The position numbers were made by a program, and so were the translations under genes. This document shows, in pieces, positions 10,783 to 20,344 of a stretch of 64,000 bases of DNA (its first letter is position 1; each line of letters starts with the position of its first letter). The stretch lies in the NCBI RefSeq assembly GCF_902459805.1, contig NZ_CABPST010000011.1:115208-179207 (forward strand). The letters are read 5' to 3'. A model generated the notes under the pieces. That model saw only the letters and a program-made list of their open reading frames with translations, was not told the origin of the DNA and did no database searches. The DNA comes from Pandoraea bronchicola (GTDB lineage Bacteria; Pseudomonadota; Gammaproteobacteria; Burkholderiales; Burkholderiaceae).

Positions 10783-10977
10783 GATGAATTCGCGCGGACG
10801 AACAGGAAAAAGTGCGGATTTTGCGCAGTTTGCCGACCCGGCCGCGAGCGCGGCCGACAAACTAAAACGTTGAATTTTAGCGGGAATTCGACCCGAATGG
10901 GGCGTCAGTGCCCATTGGGTGGTGCGACAGGGGGATTTTCACGTCCCCCTGCGTCATTTCGATGGCGCCGGCGTGTC

Positions 10978-12552
10978 TCAGCGCGACGGCCGTGTCATCG
11001 CCACGCCGAGGCCCAGCGCGACGAGTGCCAGCACCAGCGCAGGGAGGTTGCCGAAGCGAACATACGGCGTGAGGCCGCTGTATGGCTGGACATGGCCCGT
11101 AAGCGCGCCCGTCGTCATTGCTGGCAGACGCCCCTGCACGTGACCCTGTGCGTCGATGATCGCCGTCGTACCGGTGTTCGTCGCGCGCAACATCGGACGC
11201 CCCGTCTCCAGCGCGCGCATGCGCGCGATCTGCAAGTGCTGGTCGAGGGCGATGGTATCGCCGAACCACGCGAGATTCGTCGCGTTGGCGAGTACCGTGG
11301 CGGGCTCCGGCATATGGCGCAACGCCTGTGCGATTTCCTCGCCGAACAGGTCTTCGTAGCAAATGTCGAGCGCCACACGCTGATCGCGCACCGGGAAGCC
11401 GCCAGGCGTGGCCGTGCCCCGCAGGAAGTCGCCCAGCGGGATGTGCATCATGTCGACGAACCAGCGGAAGCCCCAGGGGACGAATTCGCCGAAGGGCACG
11501 AGGTGATGCTTGTCGTAACGGTGCAGCGTCTGGTTGCGCGGGGTCACGCCGAACAGGCTATTGGTCAGATCCGTCGGGCCGCGATCGGTGAGGGTCGCGC
11601 CCACGGCGCCGAGCACCACGTGCGAACCGGTGCGATCGGCAAACTCCCGGATCGGGCCGGCCACTTCGGGCGGAATACCTTGCAGCAGTACCGGGAACGC
11701 CGTTTCCGGCGTGATGATGAGGTCGGCCGGCGCGGCCACGATCATGTCGCGATACAGCGCCATGGCGCGATCGATTCCGGCGCGCTCGAATTTCATGTCC
11801 TGCGCGATATTGCCTTGCAGCAGCCGTACCGTGAGCGGCTTGCCCGACGGCGTCGTCCATTCGTGCCGTGCGAGTCCGGCACCCGCGCCGAGCAACGCCA
11901 GCGCGCCGGCGACGGCCGCCAGACGCCGCGTGGGCCGCATGGGCCGCATAGGCCGCGTGGTCGCGACAACGGGCAGCACGGCACGAGCGAGCCACGCCGC
12001 CGCGAGCGCCGCGAGTCCGCCAATGCCGTAGACCCCGACGAGCGGCGCGAAGCCTGCCAGCGGACCGTCGACATGGGCGTAGCCGGGCGAGAGCCACGGG
12101 AAGCCGGTGAACACGGTGCCACGTAACCATTCCGCGAGTGTCCAGGCGCCCGCGAACGCGAAGGCGCGCCACGGGCCGGCGGCCCCGACCCAACGGGTGG
12201 CAAACGTCGCCAGTGCGGGGTAGAGCGCGAGGTAGATCGAGAACAGCACGACGGCCGCACCGGCCATGATGCCGGGCATGCCGCCGTACGTGTGCATGCT
12301 GATGTAGAGCCACCAGATGCCCGACACGAACGACGTCACGCCGAAGCAGCCGCCGAGCCAGAGGGCCTCGCGCCGCGAGACGCTGCGCTCGACGAGCGCG
12401 AAGAGTCCCGCCATGGCGAGCAGTTGCAGCCACCAGACGTCGCGCGGCGCGAAGGCCAGCGTCTGTGCAATACCGGCCAGACCGGCGAGCGCACGGGCAC
12501 GCCAGGCCGGCCACGAGCGCCGCTCGGGCGCGTGGACGGTCATTTCCTGCAT
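10978..12552 (-). CDS. lnt: Apolipoprotein N-acyltransferase
   Basis: Lnt adds the third acyl chain to the N-terminal cysteine of lipoproteins in the inner membrane. The 524-residue protein has several N-terminal membrane helices, then a nitrilase-like periplasmic domain with the catalytic triad context ITPETAFPV (Glu), YDKHHLVPFGEF (Lys) and DICYEDLFG (Cys), and a last C-terminal helix. A 9-base tandem repeat (GGGCCGCAT-like, three copies at 11932-11958) encodes an Arg-Pro-Met repeat between membrane segments; this is species-level variation in a loop. It follows corC by 15 bases, as in the conserved ybeZ-ybeY-corC-lnt block. Confidence 0.97.
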   Translation of the reverse strand: MQEMTVHAPERRSWPAWRARALAGLAGIAQTLAFAPRDVWWLQLLAMAGLFALVERSVSRREALWLGGCFGVTSFVSGIWWLYISMHTYGGMPGIMAGAAVVLFSIYLALYPALATFATRWVGAAGPWRAFAFAGAWTLAEWLRGTVFTGFPWLSPGYAHVDGPLAGFAPLVGVYGIGGLAALAAAWLARAVLPVVATTRPMRPMRPTRRLAAVAGALALLGAGAGLARHEWTTPSGKPLTVRLLQGNIAQDMKFERAGIDRAMALYRDMIVAAPADLIITPETAFPVLLQGIPPEVAGPIREFADRTGSHVVLGAVGATLTDRGPTDLTNSLFGVTPRNQTLHRYDKHHLVPFGEFVPWGFRWFVDMMHIPLGDFLRGTATPGGFPVRDQRVALDICYEDLFGEEIAQALRHMPEPATVLANATNLAWFGDTIALDQHLQIARMRALETGRPMLRATNTGTTAIIDAQGHVQGRLPAMTTGALTGHVQPYSGLTPYVRFGNLPALVLALVALGLGVAMTRPSR

Positions 12553-12567
12553 GGATCGATGGAGTGG

Positions 12568-13443
12568 TTACTCGGGCTGAACGGCCGGTGCCGGCTCCAC
12601 GCGCCGCAACAGCAGCATGTGGACCTGACGGCCATCGGCGCGCAGCACTTCGAACACGAGATTGCCGATGCGCATACGCTCACCGCGGCGCGGCACACGG
12701 CCGAACTGGTGCGTGATCATACCGCCGATCGTGTCGTTTTCGGCGTCGACGAACTGCGTGCCGAAGGCGTCGTTGAACTGTTCGATCTCGGTCAGCGCGC
12801 GAATGCGGTACGTGCCGTCGGGCGCGGCGATGATGTTGTCTTCTTCCTCATCGAAGTCGTATTCGTCCTCGATGTCGCCGACGATTTGCTCGAGCACGTC
12901 TTCAATCGTGATGAGGCCTGCCACGCCGCCGTATTCGTCCACGACGATGGCGATGTGATTGCGATTCACGCGAAAGTCGTGCAGCAGCACGTTCAGACGC
13001 TTCGACTCGGGAATGAACACGGCCGGGCGCAGCATGTCGCGCACGTCGAAATCGTGATTCGCGTAGTAACGCAGCAGATCTTTCGCGAGCAGAATGCCGA
13101 TGATGTTGTCGCGATTGCCTTCGTACACCGGATAGCGCGAGTGCGCCTGTTCCAGCACGAACGGGACAAATTCTTCGGGTGTCTGCTCGATGTTGATGGC
13201 GTCCATTTGTGCGCGCGGGACCATGATGTCGCGGGCGCACAGATCAGCCACCTGGAATACGCCCTCGATCATCGCCAGAGAATCGGCGTCCATCAGGTTG
13301 CGGGCGTGGGCGTCTTGCAGAATTTCGAGCAGCTCTGCGCGCGACTCCGGCTCCGGGGAGATCAGATCGGTGAGGCGTTCGAGCAGAGAGCGAGGTTTAT
13401 CAGGGTTTTTTCGACCGGGTCGACTGGGATAAGGGTCGTTCAT
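12568..13443 (-). CDS. corC: CorC/YbeX family CBS-domain protein
   Basis: A 291-residue cytosolic protein: an N-terminal linker, two CBS domains at roughly residues 65-185 (IMVPRAQMDAI starts the first) and a C-terminal transporter-associated CorC_HlyC domain (DGTYRIRALTEIEQFN, then DTIGGMITHQFGRVP). It is named after Mg/Co efflux, while E. coli YbeX has been linked to ribosome and Mg homeostasis. It sits immediately before lnt and, apart from the interposed chaC-like gene, in the same order as in E. coli. Confidence 0.95.
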   Translation of the reverse strand: MNDPYPSRPGRKNPDKPRSLLERLTDLISPEPESRAELLEILQDAHARNLMDADSLAMIEGVFQVADLCARDIMVPRAQMDAINIEQTPEEFVPFVLEQAHSRYPVYEGNRDNIIGILLAKDLLRYYANHDFDVRDMLRPAVFIPESKRLNVLLHDFRVNRNHIAIVVDEYGGVAGLITIEDVLEQIVGDIEDEYDFDEEEDNIIAAPDGTYRIRALTEIEQFNDAFGTQFVDAENDTIGGMITHQFGRVPRRGERMRIGNLVFEVLRADGRQVHMLLLRRVEPAPAVQPE

Positions 13444-13605
13444 GACGGCGCGTCCAAGGCGGGCGGACGCCGAGCTGTTACAGGAAGCTCAAGGATACAC
13501 CAGATGCGCGGCATCTCCGCGACAGGGCCGCAGCGTTTCGTTACGCAGTGTTCGCCGCCGGGCGACGCTGCGGATTTCAGAACATTTCAGGACATTTCGG
13601 GCGTT

Positions 13606-14292
13606 TCAGCGCGCACTGCAGCGGTGCAAAATGGCTTCCAGCGCCGGGTCGGGCATGCCGGCTTCGCGCAGCGCCTTGACCGTCCGGGCGACGTAATCGT
13701 GCGTCGTGCCGTAGCGCCCCTGCGCCTGATCGAAGACCTTGCGGATGATGTCGTCGGGCAGGCGGCCTGCGTAGCTCTTTACGTCGCGCCGCATGACGAA
13801 CGCAAGGGCGGGTGCGGCGCGGCCGTCGGCGAGTGTGCAATTGAGCCACGCCGGACGATACGAGCCCATCGCCATTTCTCGATACCAGAGCGTTTCGAGT
13901 TCCGTGCGGGCCTTGGCGGCCGCGAGCCGCAGCGCCACGCCCGCACACGAACCGCCACGGTCGAGCGCGAGCACGAGGCCGGGGTGCTCAGGGGTGCCGC
14001 GATTGACGCGCGACCAGAGATACAGCCCCCGGTGGTAGCCATACACGCGGGCGCGCTGGCTTTCCTCGACGGGCAGACCGGGGTTCCAGATGAGCGAACC
14101 GTAAGCGAAGATCCACAGATCCTGACGACCATCCCAACCGGTGAGCGCTTCGTCGAGCGACGACGAGAGTTCTTCCGGCGTGAGGTGGCGGCCCAACCCG
14201 ATGTCGGGCGGATATTTCGTGCATCCCGGACCGCTCGACACGCTGGCCGGTGACGTTTCGGAGGCAGTCGGGCGATCGGGGAAGCGGTCCAT
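13606..14292 (-). CDS. ChaC-type gamma-glutamylcyclotransferase
   Basis: ChaC enzymes degrade glutathione to 5-oxoproline and Cys-Gly. The 228-residue protein has the hallmark WIFAYGSLIWNPG and RVYGYHRGLYLWSRVNRGTPE segments and the catalytic-glutamate region ALRLAAAKARTELETLWYREM, then the C-terminal YVARTVKALREAG helix. The start MDRFPDRP at 14292 is chosen because the further upstream frame runs through ybeY. It lies 11 bases after ybeY and 162 bases before corC, an insertion into a block that in E. coli has no such gene. Confidence 0.92.
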   Translation of the reverse strand: MDRFPDRPTASETSPASVSSGPGCTKYPPDIGLGRHLTPEELSSSLDEALTGWDGRQDLWIFAYGSLIWNPGLPVEESQRARVYGYHRGLYLWSRVNRGTPEHPGLVLALDRGGSCAGVALRLAAAKARTELETLWYREMAMGSYRPAWLNCTLADGRAAPALAFVMRRDVKSYAGRLPDDIIRKVFDQAQGRYGTTHDYVARTVKALREAGMPDPALEAILHRCSAR

Positions 14293-14303
14293 ACGATGTC
14301 GGT

Positions 14304-14855
14304 TCAGGTGCGGCGCGGCTTGGCCGGCGTGCTGGCTTTGGCAGGCGTGGCAGGCATGGCGGGAGCGGACTTCTCCGACGCATAGGGATCGGCGTAACCG
14401 AGACCGGCGAGAATCTCCGTCTCGAGGCTTTCCATTTCCTGCGCCTCGTCGTCCGCTTCGTGGTCGTAGCCTTGCGCATGGAGCACGCCGTGCACGATCA
14501 GGTGCGCGTAATGGGCTTCGAGCGCAATACCTTGCTCGTTCGCCTCGCGCTCGACCACCGGGCAGCACAGCACGATATCGCCCGTCACCGGATCGCTGTC
14601 GTCTTGCGCGTAGGCAAACGTGAGCACGTTGGTGGCGTAGTCCTTGCCGCGATAGCCGCGATTGAGCGTCTGACCTTCCTCGGCGTCGACGAAGCGCAGC
14701 GTCAGTTCGGCGTCGGCCAGCAGCGCGGCCTGCACCCAGCGGCGCAGTGCAGTGCGCGAGAGCAGCGTCTTGTGCGCGGCGAACGCCGGGCCCGCCACGA
14801 ACTGGCTCGTCAGCGCGAGCGCGTGGCGCGGCGAACGCGGGGGGCGCTCGCTCAT
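14304..14855 (-). CDS. ybeY: Endoribonuclease / rRNA maturation factor YbeY
   Basis: YbeY is a zinc-dependent RNase-like factor in 16S rRNA 3'-end maturation and ribosome quality control. The zinc motif [11 protein letters not shown] is intact. The 183 residues exceed the usual ~155 because of a short N-terminal extension and a ~25-residue Ala/Pro/Thr/Lys-rich C-terminal tail with repeated TPAK. The ATG overlaps the phoH stop by four bases, so translation is coupled. Confidence 0.96.
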   Translation of the reverse strand: MSERPPRSPRHALALTSQFVAGPAFAAHKTLLSRTALRRWVQAALLADAELTLRFVDAEEGQTLNRGYRGKDYATNVLTFAYAQDDSDPVTGDIVLCCPVVEREANEQGIALEAHYAHLIVHGVLHAQGYDHEADDEAQEMESLETEILAGLGYADPYASEKSAPAMPATPAKASTPAKPRRT

Positions 14856-16009
14856 GCCTTGCCTCGTGGCGCGCGGCCGTCGCGCCGTTCGCGGTCGGTC
14901 GATTCCGGCAGATCGAGCCCGGCTTCGGCGTGCTGCGCGTGCGCGTCGTACGCTTCGACGATGCGGGCGACCAACGGGTGACGCACCACGTCCACGCTGG
15001 TGAAGCGGGTCATGGCGATGCCGCGAACGTTCTTCAGGATCAGTTGCGCTTCCATCAGGCCGCTCTTCTGACCGCGCGGCAGGTCGACCTGCGTGGTGTC
15101 GCCCGTCACGACAGCCTTGCTGCCGAAGCCGATACGCGTGAGGAACATCTTCATCTGTTCGGGCGTGGTGTTCTGCGCCTCGTCCAGAATGATGAATGCA
15201 TGATTGAGCGTGCGGCCGCGCATATACGCGAGCGGTGCGATCTCGATCATTTGCTTCTCGAAATACTTCTGCGTCTTGTCGAAGCCGAGCAGATCGTAGA
15301 GCGCGTCGTAGAGCGGGCGCAGGTACGGATCGACCTTCTGCGCCAGGTCGCCGGGCAGGAAGCCCAGTCGCTCGCCCGCTTCCACAGCAGGACGCGTGAG
15401 CACGATGCGCTTGACCGCGTCGCGCTCGAGCGCGTCGACGGCGCACGCTACGGCCAGATAGGTCTTGCCGGTGCCGGCCGGCCCGATGCCGAACGTGACG
15501 TCGTGCGAGAGAATCTGCTTGAGGTAATCGCGCTGCGCCGGGGTACGGCCATGCAGATCGGTGCGGCGCGTGTGCAGCACCGGCGAGCCGTCTTCGGTCT
15601 CGCCGGCGGCAAACGGGTTGTCGTCGCCATGGCGCACGGTCGGCGCGAGACCCTGACGCGACTCCACGAGGCCCAACTGGATGTCGTCGACGGACAACGG
15701 CTCGGTGGCGCGGTTGTAGAAGCTCTCGAGGGCCTGCGTGGCGATCACGGCGCTCTTGCCGCGAACGGAGAAGCGATGCCCGCGACGGGAAATCGAGACG
15801 TCGAGCGCCTGTTCGATCTGACGCAGGTTCTCGTCGAGCGGGCCGCAGAGGTTGGCCAGACGGCGATTGTCGTCGCGCGGGGCGGTGAATTCTTGGACGG
15901 GTGCTTTCAAAATGATCCGGTCGGGTGCCTGTTCAGGTCGTTCGATGGAGTCGCCGGGGGCAGGCTCGGGAATGCGGTGCGCACGCCAGGGACTGCCGGG
16001 TCCGTTCAT
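14852..16009 (-). CDS. ybeZ: PhoH-family ATPase YbeZ
   Basis: A 385-residue PhoH-like NTPase/RNA helicase-type protein that works with YbeY. An N-terminal KH-like nucleic-acid binding segment precedes the ATPase domain with Walker A GPAGTGKT and the Walker B-like region [17 protein letters not shown]; the [13 protein letters not shown] segment and the final GLDLPES are also typical. It follows miaB by 15 bases. This gene and ybeY form the conserved miaB-ybeZ-ybeY unit. Confidence 0.96.
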   Translation of the reverse strand: MNGPGSPWRAHRIPEPAPGDSIERPEQAPDRIILKAPVQEFTAPRDDNRRLANLCGPLDENLRQIEQALDVSISRRGHRFSVRGKSAVIATQALESFYNRATEPLSVDDIQLGLVESRQGLAPTVRHGDDNPFAAGETEDGSPVLHTRRTDLHGRTPAQRDYLKQILSHDVTFGIGPAGTGKTYLAVACAVDALERDAVKRIVLTRPAVEAGERLGFLPGDLAQKVDPYLRPLYDALYDLLGFDKTQKYFEKQMIEIAPLAYMRGRTLNHAFIILDEAQNTTPEQMKMFLTRIGFGSKAVVTGDTTQVDLPRGQKSGLMEAQLILKNVRGIAMTRFTSVDVVRHPLVARIVEAYDAHAQHAEAGLDLPESTDRERRDGRAPRGKA

Positions 16010-16024
16010 ATTCGCAAATATCGC

Positions 16025-17368
16025 TTAGTGCGTGGTGACCAGTTCGCCACGCAACGAGTGCGGGTAGGCGAACGTGATCACGACGTCGGTCATCTGGCCG
16101 ATCAGGCTGGCGCGTTGCCCTTCAGAGGCGGGGAAGTTCACCACGCGGTTGTTCTCGGTGCGGCCTTGCAGCTCGTTCGGATCTTTGCGCGAGACGCCTT
16201 CGACGAGAATGCGCTGCCGCGAGCCCACCATGCTCTGGCTGATGCGTGCGGCGTTTTCCTCGATCACGGCCTGCAGGTGTTGCAGACGGCGCAGCTTGAC
16301 TTCGCGGGGGGTGTCGTCCGGCAAGTTGGCGGCCGGCGTGCCGGGACGCGGGCTATAGATGAACGAGAAGCTCGTGTCGTAGCCGATCTCGTGAATCATT
16401 GCCATGAGCTTGTCGAAATCCTCTTCCGTCTCGCCAGGGAAACCGACGATGAAGTCCGACGACATCGACATGTCCGGGCGCACCTGACGCAGGCGGCGGA
16501 TGATCGACTTGTATTCCAGCACGGTATAGCCGCGCTTCATGGCCGAGAGCACGCGGTCGGCGCCGTGCTGCACGGGCAGGTGCAGATGGCTCACCAGCTT
16601 GGGCACCTTGGCATAGGTGTCGATCAGGCGCTGCGTGAATTCCTTCGGGTGGCTGGTCGTGTAGCGGATGCGCTCGATGCCCGGCACTTCGGCCACGTAT
16701 TCGATGAGCAGCGCGAAGTCGGCGATTTCGCCGTCGGCCATCAGGCCGCGATAGGCGTTCACGTTCTGGCCCAGCAGCGTGATCTCGCGCACGCCCTGCT
16801 CGGCCAGACCGGCGATCTCGGTGAGCACGTCCTCGAACGGGCGCGACACTTCGTCGCCGCGCGTGTAGGGCACCACGCAGTAGCTACAGTACTTCGAGCA
16901 GCCTTCCATGATCGAGACGAACGCAGTGGCGCCTTCGACCTTGGCCGGCGGCAGATGGTCGAACTTCTCGATCTCCGGGAACGAGATGTCGACCTGAGAG
17001 CGGCCGGTGGCACGGCGTGCCTCGAGCATTTGCGGCAGGCGGTGCAGCGTTTGCGGGCCGAACACCACGTCGACATACGGCGCGCGCTGCACGATGGCAG
17101 CGCCTTCCTGGCTGGCCACGCAACCGCCGACGCCAATGACCAGATCCGGCTTGATTTCCTTGAGCGCGCGCATGCGGCCCAGATCCGAGAACACCTTTTC
17201 CTGCGCCTTTTCGCGCACGGAGCAGGTGTTGAACAGGATGACGTCGGCGTCTTCGGGGGAATCGGTCTTTTCGAGACCTTCGGCTGCGCCGAGCACGTCC
17301 GCCATCTTGTCGGAGTCGTACTCGTTCATCTGACAGCCGAACGTCTTGATATAAATCTTCTTTGCCAT
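16025..17368 (-). CDS. miaB: tRNA-2-methylthio-N6-dimethylallyladenosine synthase MiaB
   Basis: MiaB methylthiolates i6A37 in tRNAs reading UNN codons. The 447-residue protein has all cluster ligands: C12, C49 and C83 in the N-terminal MTTase domain, C157/C161/C164 (CSKYCSYC) of the radical-SAM cluster, and a C-terminal TRAM domain ([22 protein letters not shown]). Start and length agree with the family. It heads the miaB-ybeZ-ybeY-chaC-corC-lnt run. A possible promoter with a perfect TATAAT lies about 165 bases upstream. Confidence 0.98.
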   Translation of the reverse strand: MAKKIYIKTFGCQMNEYDSDKMADVLGAAEGLEKTDSPEDADVILFNTCSVREKAQEKVFSDLGRMRALKEIKPDLVIGVGGCVASQEGAAIVQRAPYVDVVFGPQTLHRLPQMLEARRATGRSQVDISFPEIEKFDHLPPAKVEGATAFVSIMEGCSKYCSYCVVPYTRGDEVSRPFEDVLTEIAGLAEQGVREITLLGQNVNAYRGLMADGEIADFALLIEYVAEVPGIERIRYTTSHPKEFTQRLIDTYAKVPKLVSHLHLPVQHGADRVLSAMKRGYTVLEYKSIIRRLRQVRPDMSMSSDFIVGFPGETEEDFDKLMAMIHEIGYDTSFSFIYSPRPGTPAANLPDDTPREVKLRRLQHLQAVIEENAARISQSMVGSRQRILVEGVSRKDPNELQGRTENNRVVNFPASEGQRASLIGQMTDVVITFAYPHSLRGELVTTH

Positions 17369-17471
17369 TGAGTGTGCGCCGTTCGCAGTGGTTGACCTGG
17401 GGGCGTCCGTATTGGATGTTTCAGGGGTTCAGTCTTGCCGGGCCACGAGAGAAAAGCGGTGGCCCAAACGC

Positions 17472-17490
17472 AAAAGCCGGCGTGGCCGGC
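17472..17490 (-). terminator. Probable intrinsic terminator of the metal ABC operon
   Basis: Read on the minus strand, GCCGGC-CAC-GCCGGC is followed by TTTTG. It lies 78 bases downstream of the znuA-like stop and 104 bases before miaB, so it most likely ends the znu transcript. The T-tract is short, so termination may be partial. Confidence 0.45.
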
Positions 17491-17522
17491 CTGTCCGGAC
17501 CTCCGTAGCGGGGCCGGTGTGT

Positions 17523-17548
17523 GGTGCACGCATTATACCGCGTGCACC
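17523..17548 (-). promoter_or_regulatory. Perfect -10 box inside a 9-bp inverted repeat (candidate miaB promoter)
   Basis: The arms GGTGCACGC and GCGTGCACC enclose eight bases whose minus-strand reading gives TATAAT (17532-17537). No convincing -35 is seen 17 bases upstream. The site lies between the znuA-like stop and the hairpin at 17472-17490, so transcripts starting here would have to read through that hairpin to reach miaB. Confidence 0.35.
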
Positions 17549-17567
17549 GCGGGGAAGCGCGGCCGGA

Positions 17568-18512
17568 CTAGCGGTTGTCCTTCATTGCGGCGGCAATGGC
17601 GCGGATGTTGTGCTGGAACAACTGGAGGTAGGTCGTGGCTTCCGGGTTCTGCGACAGCGCGTCGGAGTAGAGCTTGCCGTCGACCGTCACCTTGGCGTCC
17701 TTGGCGATGCGCTGCACCAGACGCGGATTGGAGATGTTCTCCATGAAAACCGCCTTGATGCCCGTGCGGCGGATCACACGGATCAGGTTCGCCACATCCT
17801 TGGCGCTGGCTTCGCTTTCCGTCGAGACGCCTTCCGGGGCGAGGAACTTGATGCCGAAGCGCTGGCCGAGATAGCCGAAAGCGTCATGCGACGTCAGCAC
17901 CACGCGGCGGGAGGGCGGAATTGGGGCGAGCTGCTTGTTTGCCCAGGTGATCAGGTCGTCGAGCGCGCCCTGATAGTTCCTTGCGCGATCCGCGTAGTAG
18001 GCGCTGCCGGCCGGATCGGCCTGCGACAGGGCGGCCGCGATGTTGCCGACCATTGCTTTCACGCGCTCCGGGTCTTGAAACATATGCGGATCGGTCACGG
18101 TCCTGCCGTCGTCGAGCATGGTGCGGGGCTTGAGCCCCTTCGTGACCGTGACGAGCGTGCCGGGATAGTGGCTCGACTTCATCAGGCGGGGCAGCCAGCC
18201 TTCGAAGCCCAGACCGTTCACGAAGAAGAGCTTCGTGCCTGAGATCTTGGCGACGTCCGCCGGGGTCGGCTCATAGACGTGCGTGTCCTGATCGGGGCCG
18301 ACGAGTGTGGTGACGTCGATCCGTTCGCCGCCGACGGCCTTCACGATGTCGGACAGGATGCTGAAGCTCACGCCGACGGGCAGTCGCGTGTCCTGTGCGT
18401 GCGCCGGACTGGCAAACGCCAGCGCCAGGGCGAACATTGCGGCGAAGCATCCCGCGCCAAGCCACGATTTGCCACCCGACGAGTTGTTGCCCCATTGACC
18501 CAATCCGAACAT
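17568..18512 (-). CDS. znuA: Zinc/manganese ABC transporter periplasmic binding protein (cluster A-I)
   Basis: A 314-residue solute-binding protein for a divalent metal. The start at 18512 is followed by a signal sequence with the hydrophobic core FAAMFALALAFASPAHA. Metal-ligand contexts of the family are DTHVYEPTPADV, TDPHMFQDPERV, TSHDAFGYLGQRFG and VDGKLYSDALS. There is no long His-rich loop, which is more usual in Zn-specific ZnuA, so Mn is an alternative substrate. The Zur-like palindrome ahead of the operon favours zinc. It is the last gene of the operon, 11 bases after the permease. Confidence 0.93.
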   Translation of the reverse strand: MFGLGQWGNNSSGGKSWLGAGCFAAMFALALAFASPAHAQDTRLPVGVSFSILSDIVKAVGGERIDVTTLVGPDQDTHVYEPTPADVAKISGTKLFFVNGLGFEGWLPRLMKSSHYPGTLVTVTKGLKPRTMLDDGRTVTDPHMFQDPERVKAMVGNIAAALSQADPAGSAYYADRARNYQGALDDLITWANKQLAPIPPSRRVVLTSHDAFGYLGQRFGIKFLAPEGVSTESEASAKDVANLIRVIRRTGIKAVFMENISNPRLVQRIAKDAKVTVDGKLYSDALSQNPEATTYLQLFQHNIRAIAAAMKDNR

Positions 18513-18523
18513 GTTTTCCTCTC

Positions 18524-19387
18524 TTAAAGCGCCGATGCCTTGGCAGCATTCGCCTGACCCGGCGTGACAAGCAGTGCGCCCAGATAGGCGATGCCCGCCG
18601 TCAAAACGATGGCCGGTCCCGAAGGGCAGGCCAGGTAATACGAAATCAGCAGCCCGATCACGCTCGACGCGCTCGCGACCAGCCAGGCCACGAGCAGCAT
18701 GCCCGGCAGCGTGCGGGCGACGAGCCGCGCGGTCGCCGCCGGCAGCATCATCAGTCCTACGGCCATGAGCGTGCCCATCGCCTGAAATCCCGCCACGAGG
18801 TTCATTACCGTCAGCACGGTAAAGCCGAGGTGATAACGCATCACGCTCTTGCCCTGCCCTTGGCCGAGGAATGTCGGATCGGCGCTGTCCAGCACGAGAC
18901 CGCGATAATGCCATCCGAACCAGAGCAGCGTCACCGTCGCGATCACGGCGACCAGAATGAGCGACGGATCGTCCACCGCGAGTACCGAACCGAAGAGCAG
19001 ATGCATCAGATCGACGCTGTTGCCCCATTTGGAGACGATCACCACACCACCGGCCAGTGCCAGAAGATAGAAGCCGGCAAACGAGGCGCCTTCGTCGAGC
19101 CGCGTGCGGCGGCTCGACAGCCCGGCGAGCAACGCGACGAGCAGACCGGCCACCATGCCGCCGCCCGCCATCCATGGCAGCGACAGGCCGCCGATCAGAT
19201 ACCCGACGGCCGCTCCTGGCAGCACCGCATGCGAGAGCGAATCGCCCATCAGACTCATGCGGCGCAGCAGCAGGAACACGCCCACCGGCGTGCATCCGAT
19301 CGATAGCGCGAGGCTGCCGACGAGCGCATGCCGCATGAAGTCGAATTCCGAGAACGGGCCGACGAGCAGATCCAGCACAGTGCTCAT
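18524..19387 (-). CDS. znuB: Metal ABC transporter permease (ZnuB/MntB type)
   Basis: A 287-residue ABC-3 family membrane subunit with about eight helices. The segments RRMSLMGDSLSHAVLPGAAVGYL near the N-terminus and MALVGLMMLPAATA-like sequence in the second half (here AVGLMMLPAATARLV) are characteristic. It starts inside the last four bases of the ATPase gene (ATGA overlap), showing translational coupling. Confidence 0.95.
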   Translation of the reverse strand: MSTVLDLLVGPFSEFDFMRHALVGSLALSIGCTPVGVFLLLRRMSLMGDSLSHAVLPGAAVGYLIGGLSLPWMAGGGMVAGLLVALLAGLSSRRTRLDEGASFAGFYLLALAGGVVIVSKWGNSVDLMHLLFGSVLAVDDPSLILVAVIATVTLLWFGWHYRGLVLDSADPTFLGQGQGKSVMRYHLGFTVLTVMNLVAGFQAMGTLMAVGLMMLPAATARLVARTLPGMLLVAWLVASASSVIGLLISYYLACPSGPAIVLTAGIAYLGALLVTPGQANAAKASAL

Positions 19388-20202
19388 CGGGGGCCTCCGC
19401 GTGTTGTCATGACCGTTGTTCCCGGCAGGTGTGCGCCGCCCTGGGCGCAGACGCCGGAGGTTGCCGAGACTGCACTTGCCGTGCGGGCGGTATAGCCGCC
19501 GGCGCCGGACAGTCCGGCATGTGTGCCGGCGTCTGTGCTATCACGCGACGGCAGTCCGGCGCGCAGACACTGTGCCGGCGCGCCGGACGCCACCAGCCGG
19601 CCAGCCATCACGGCGACATAGGAAAAGCGCTCGAGCACGAGCGGCAGGTCGTGAAGTACCGTCACCACCGTACGTCCTTCCCCGCGCCATTGATCCAGCA
19701 AGGCGAGTAACAGTTCCGCCGACGGGACATCGATGCCCGTGAGCGGTTCATCCAGCAAAACGATGGGGGCATCTTCCACGATCAGCCGTGCAAAGCGGGC
19801 GCGCTGCCACTGGCCGCCCGACAAGACCTCAAGCGGCTGTGTGCACTTGTCTGCGAGGCCGACGCGTGCGAGGGCGTCGTGAGCGCGATCGAACTCGTCG
19901 CGGCCGAGGCGGCGTGCGTCGCCGGTGCGCCGCCACGTGCCGGTCAGCACATATTCCTCGACGCACATGGGGAAGCGGTGATCGGTCTCGGGCCGCTGCG
20001 AGAGATAGGCCACGGGGCCGTCGCAAACGATCTTGCCCTGCGACACCTTTTGCAGGCCGGCGAGCGCGCGTAACAGGGTGGTCTTGCCGCCGCCGTTGGG
20101 GCCGACGACTGCCGAGAGCACGCCGGGCGCGAACGTGGCGCTCACCCCTTCCAGGGCAATAGTCGGTCCGAAGTGAACCGAAAGATCTTGGCAGCCGATC
20201 AC
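19384..20202 (-). CDS. znuC: Metal ABC transporter ATP-binding protein (ZnuC type)
   Basis: A 272-residue ABC ATPase with Walker A GPNGGGKTT, the Q-loop, signature LSGGQWQRARFARL and Walker B IVLLDEPLTGID. A GTG start at 20202 is preferred because AGGAG stands seven bases upstream and family homology begins at VIGCQDLSVHFG; the frame stays open further upstream without homology. The C-terminal ~45 residues are Gly/Ala/Thr-rich and atypical. The GTG overlaps the stop of the 40-codon leader gene (GTGA). Confidence 0.93.
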   Translation of the reverse strand: MIGCQDLSVHFGPTIALEGVSATFAPGVLSAVVGPNGGGKTTLLRALAGLQKVSQGKIVCDGPVAYLSQRPETDHRFPMCVEEYVLTGTWRRTGDARRLGRDEFDRAHDALARVGLADKCTQPLEVLSGGQWQRARFARLIVEDAPIVLLDEPLTGIDVPSAELLLALLDQWRGEGRTVVTVLHDLPLVLERFSYVAVMAGRLVASGAPAQCLRAGLPSRDSTDAGTHAGLSGAGGYTARTASAVSATSGVCAQGGAHLPGTTVMTTRGGPR

Positions 20203-20321
20203 AAGGCAACTCCTTGCAGCGCCCAGTAGACGAGCGCCCAAAGCGGTACGAGCACGAGCAGCGTGAGTGCCGTGCGTTCCCAGCCTGCGAGACGGTAGAG
20301 CCAAACGGAAAAGCGGATCAT
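20199..20321 (-). CDS. 40-residue single-helix membrane protein ahead of znuC
   Basis: A small gene starting MIRFSVWLYRLAGWERTAL, with one predicted membrane helix (LTLLVLVPLWALVYWAL). Its stop overlaps the znuC GTG start by four bases, the same coupling found between the other genes of this operon, and it directly follows the putative Zur operator. This supports real translation. I do not recognise a named family; a small accessory subunit or a coupling leader are both possible. Confidence 0.6.
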   Translation of the reverse strand: MIRFSVWLYRLAGWERTALTLLVLVPLWALVYWALQGVAL

Positions 20322-20344
20322 GGGTGAGACGGGCGATGCCCAGA

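Noticed and set aside
14747-17371. Very long plus-strand open frame opposite phoH and miaB
   Set aside because: It spans two well-supported genes on the other strand and shows no protein family features.
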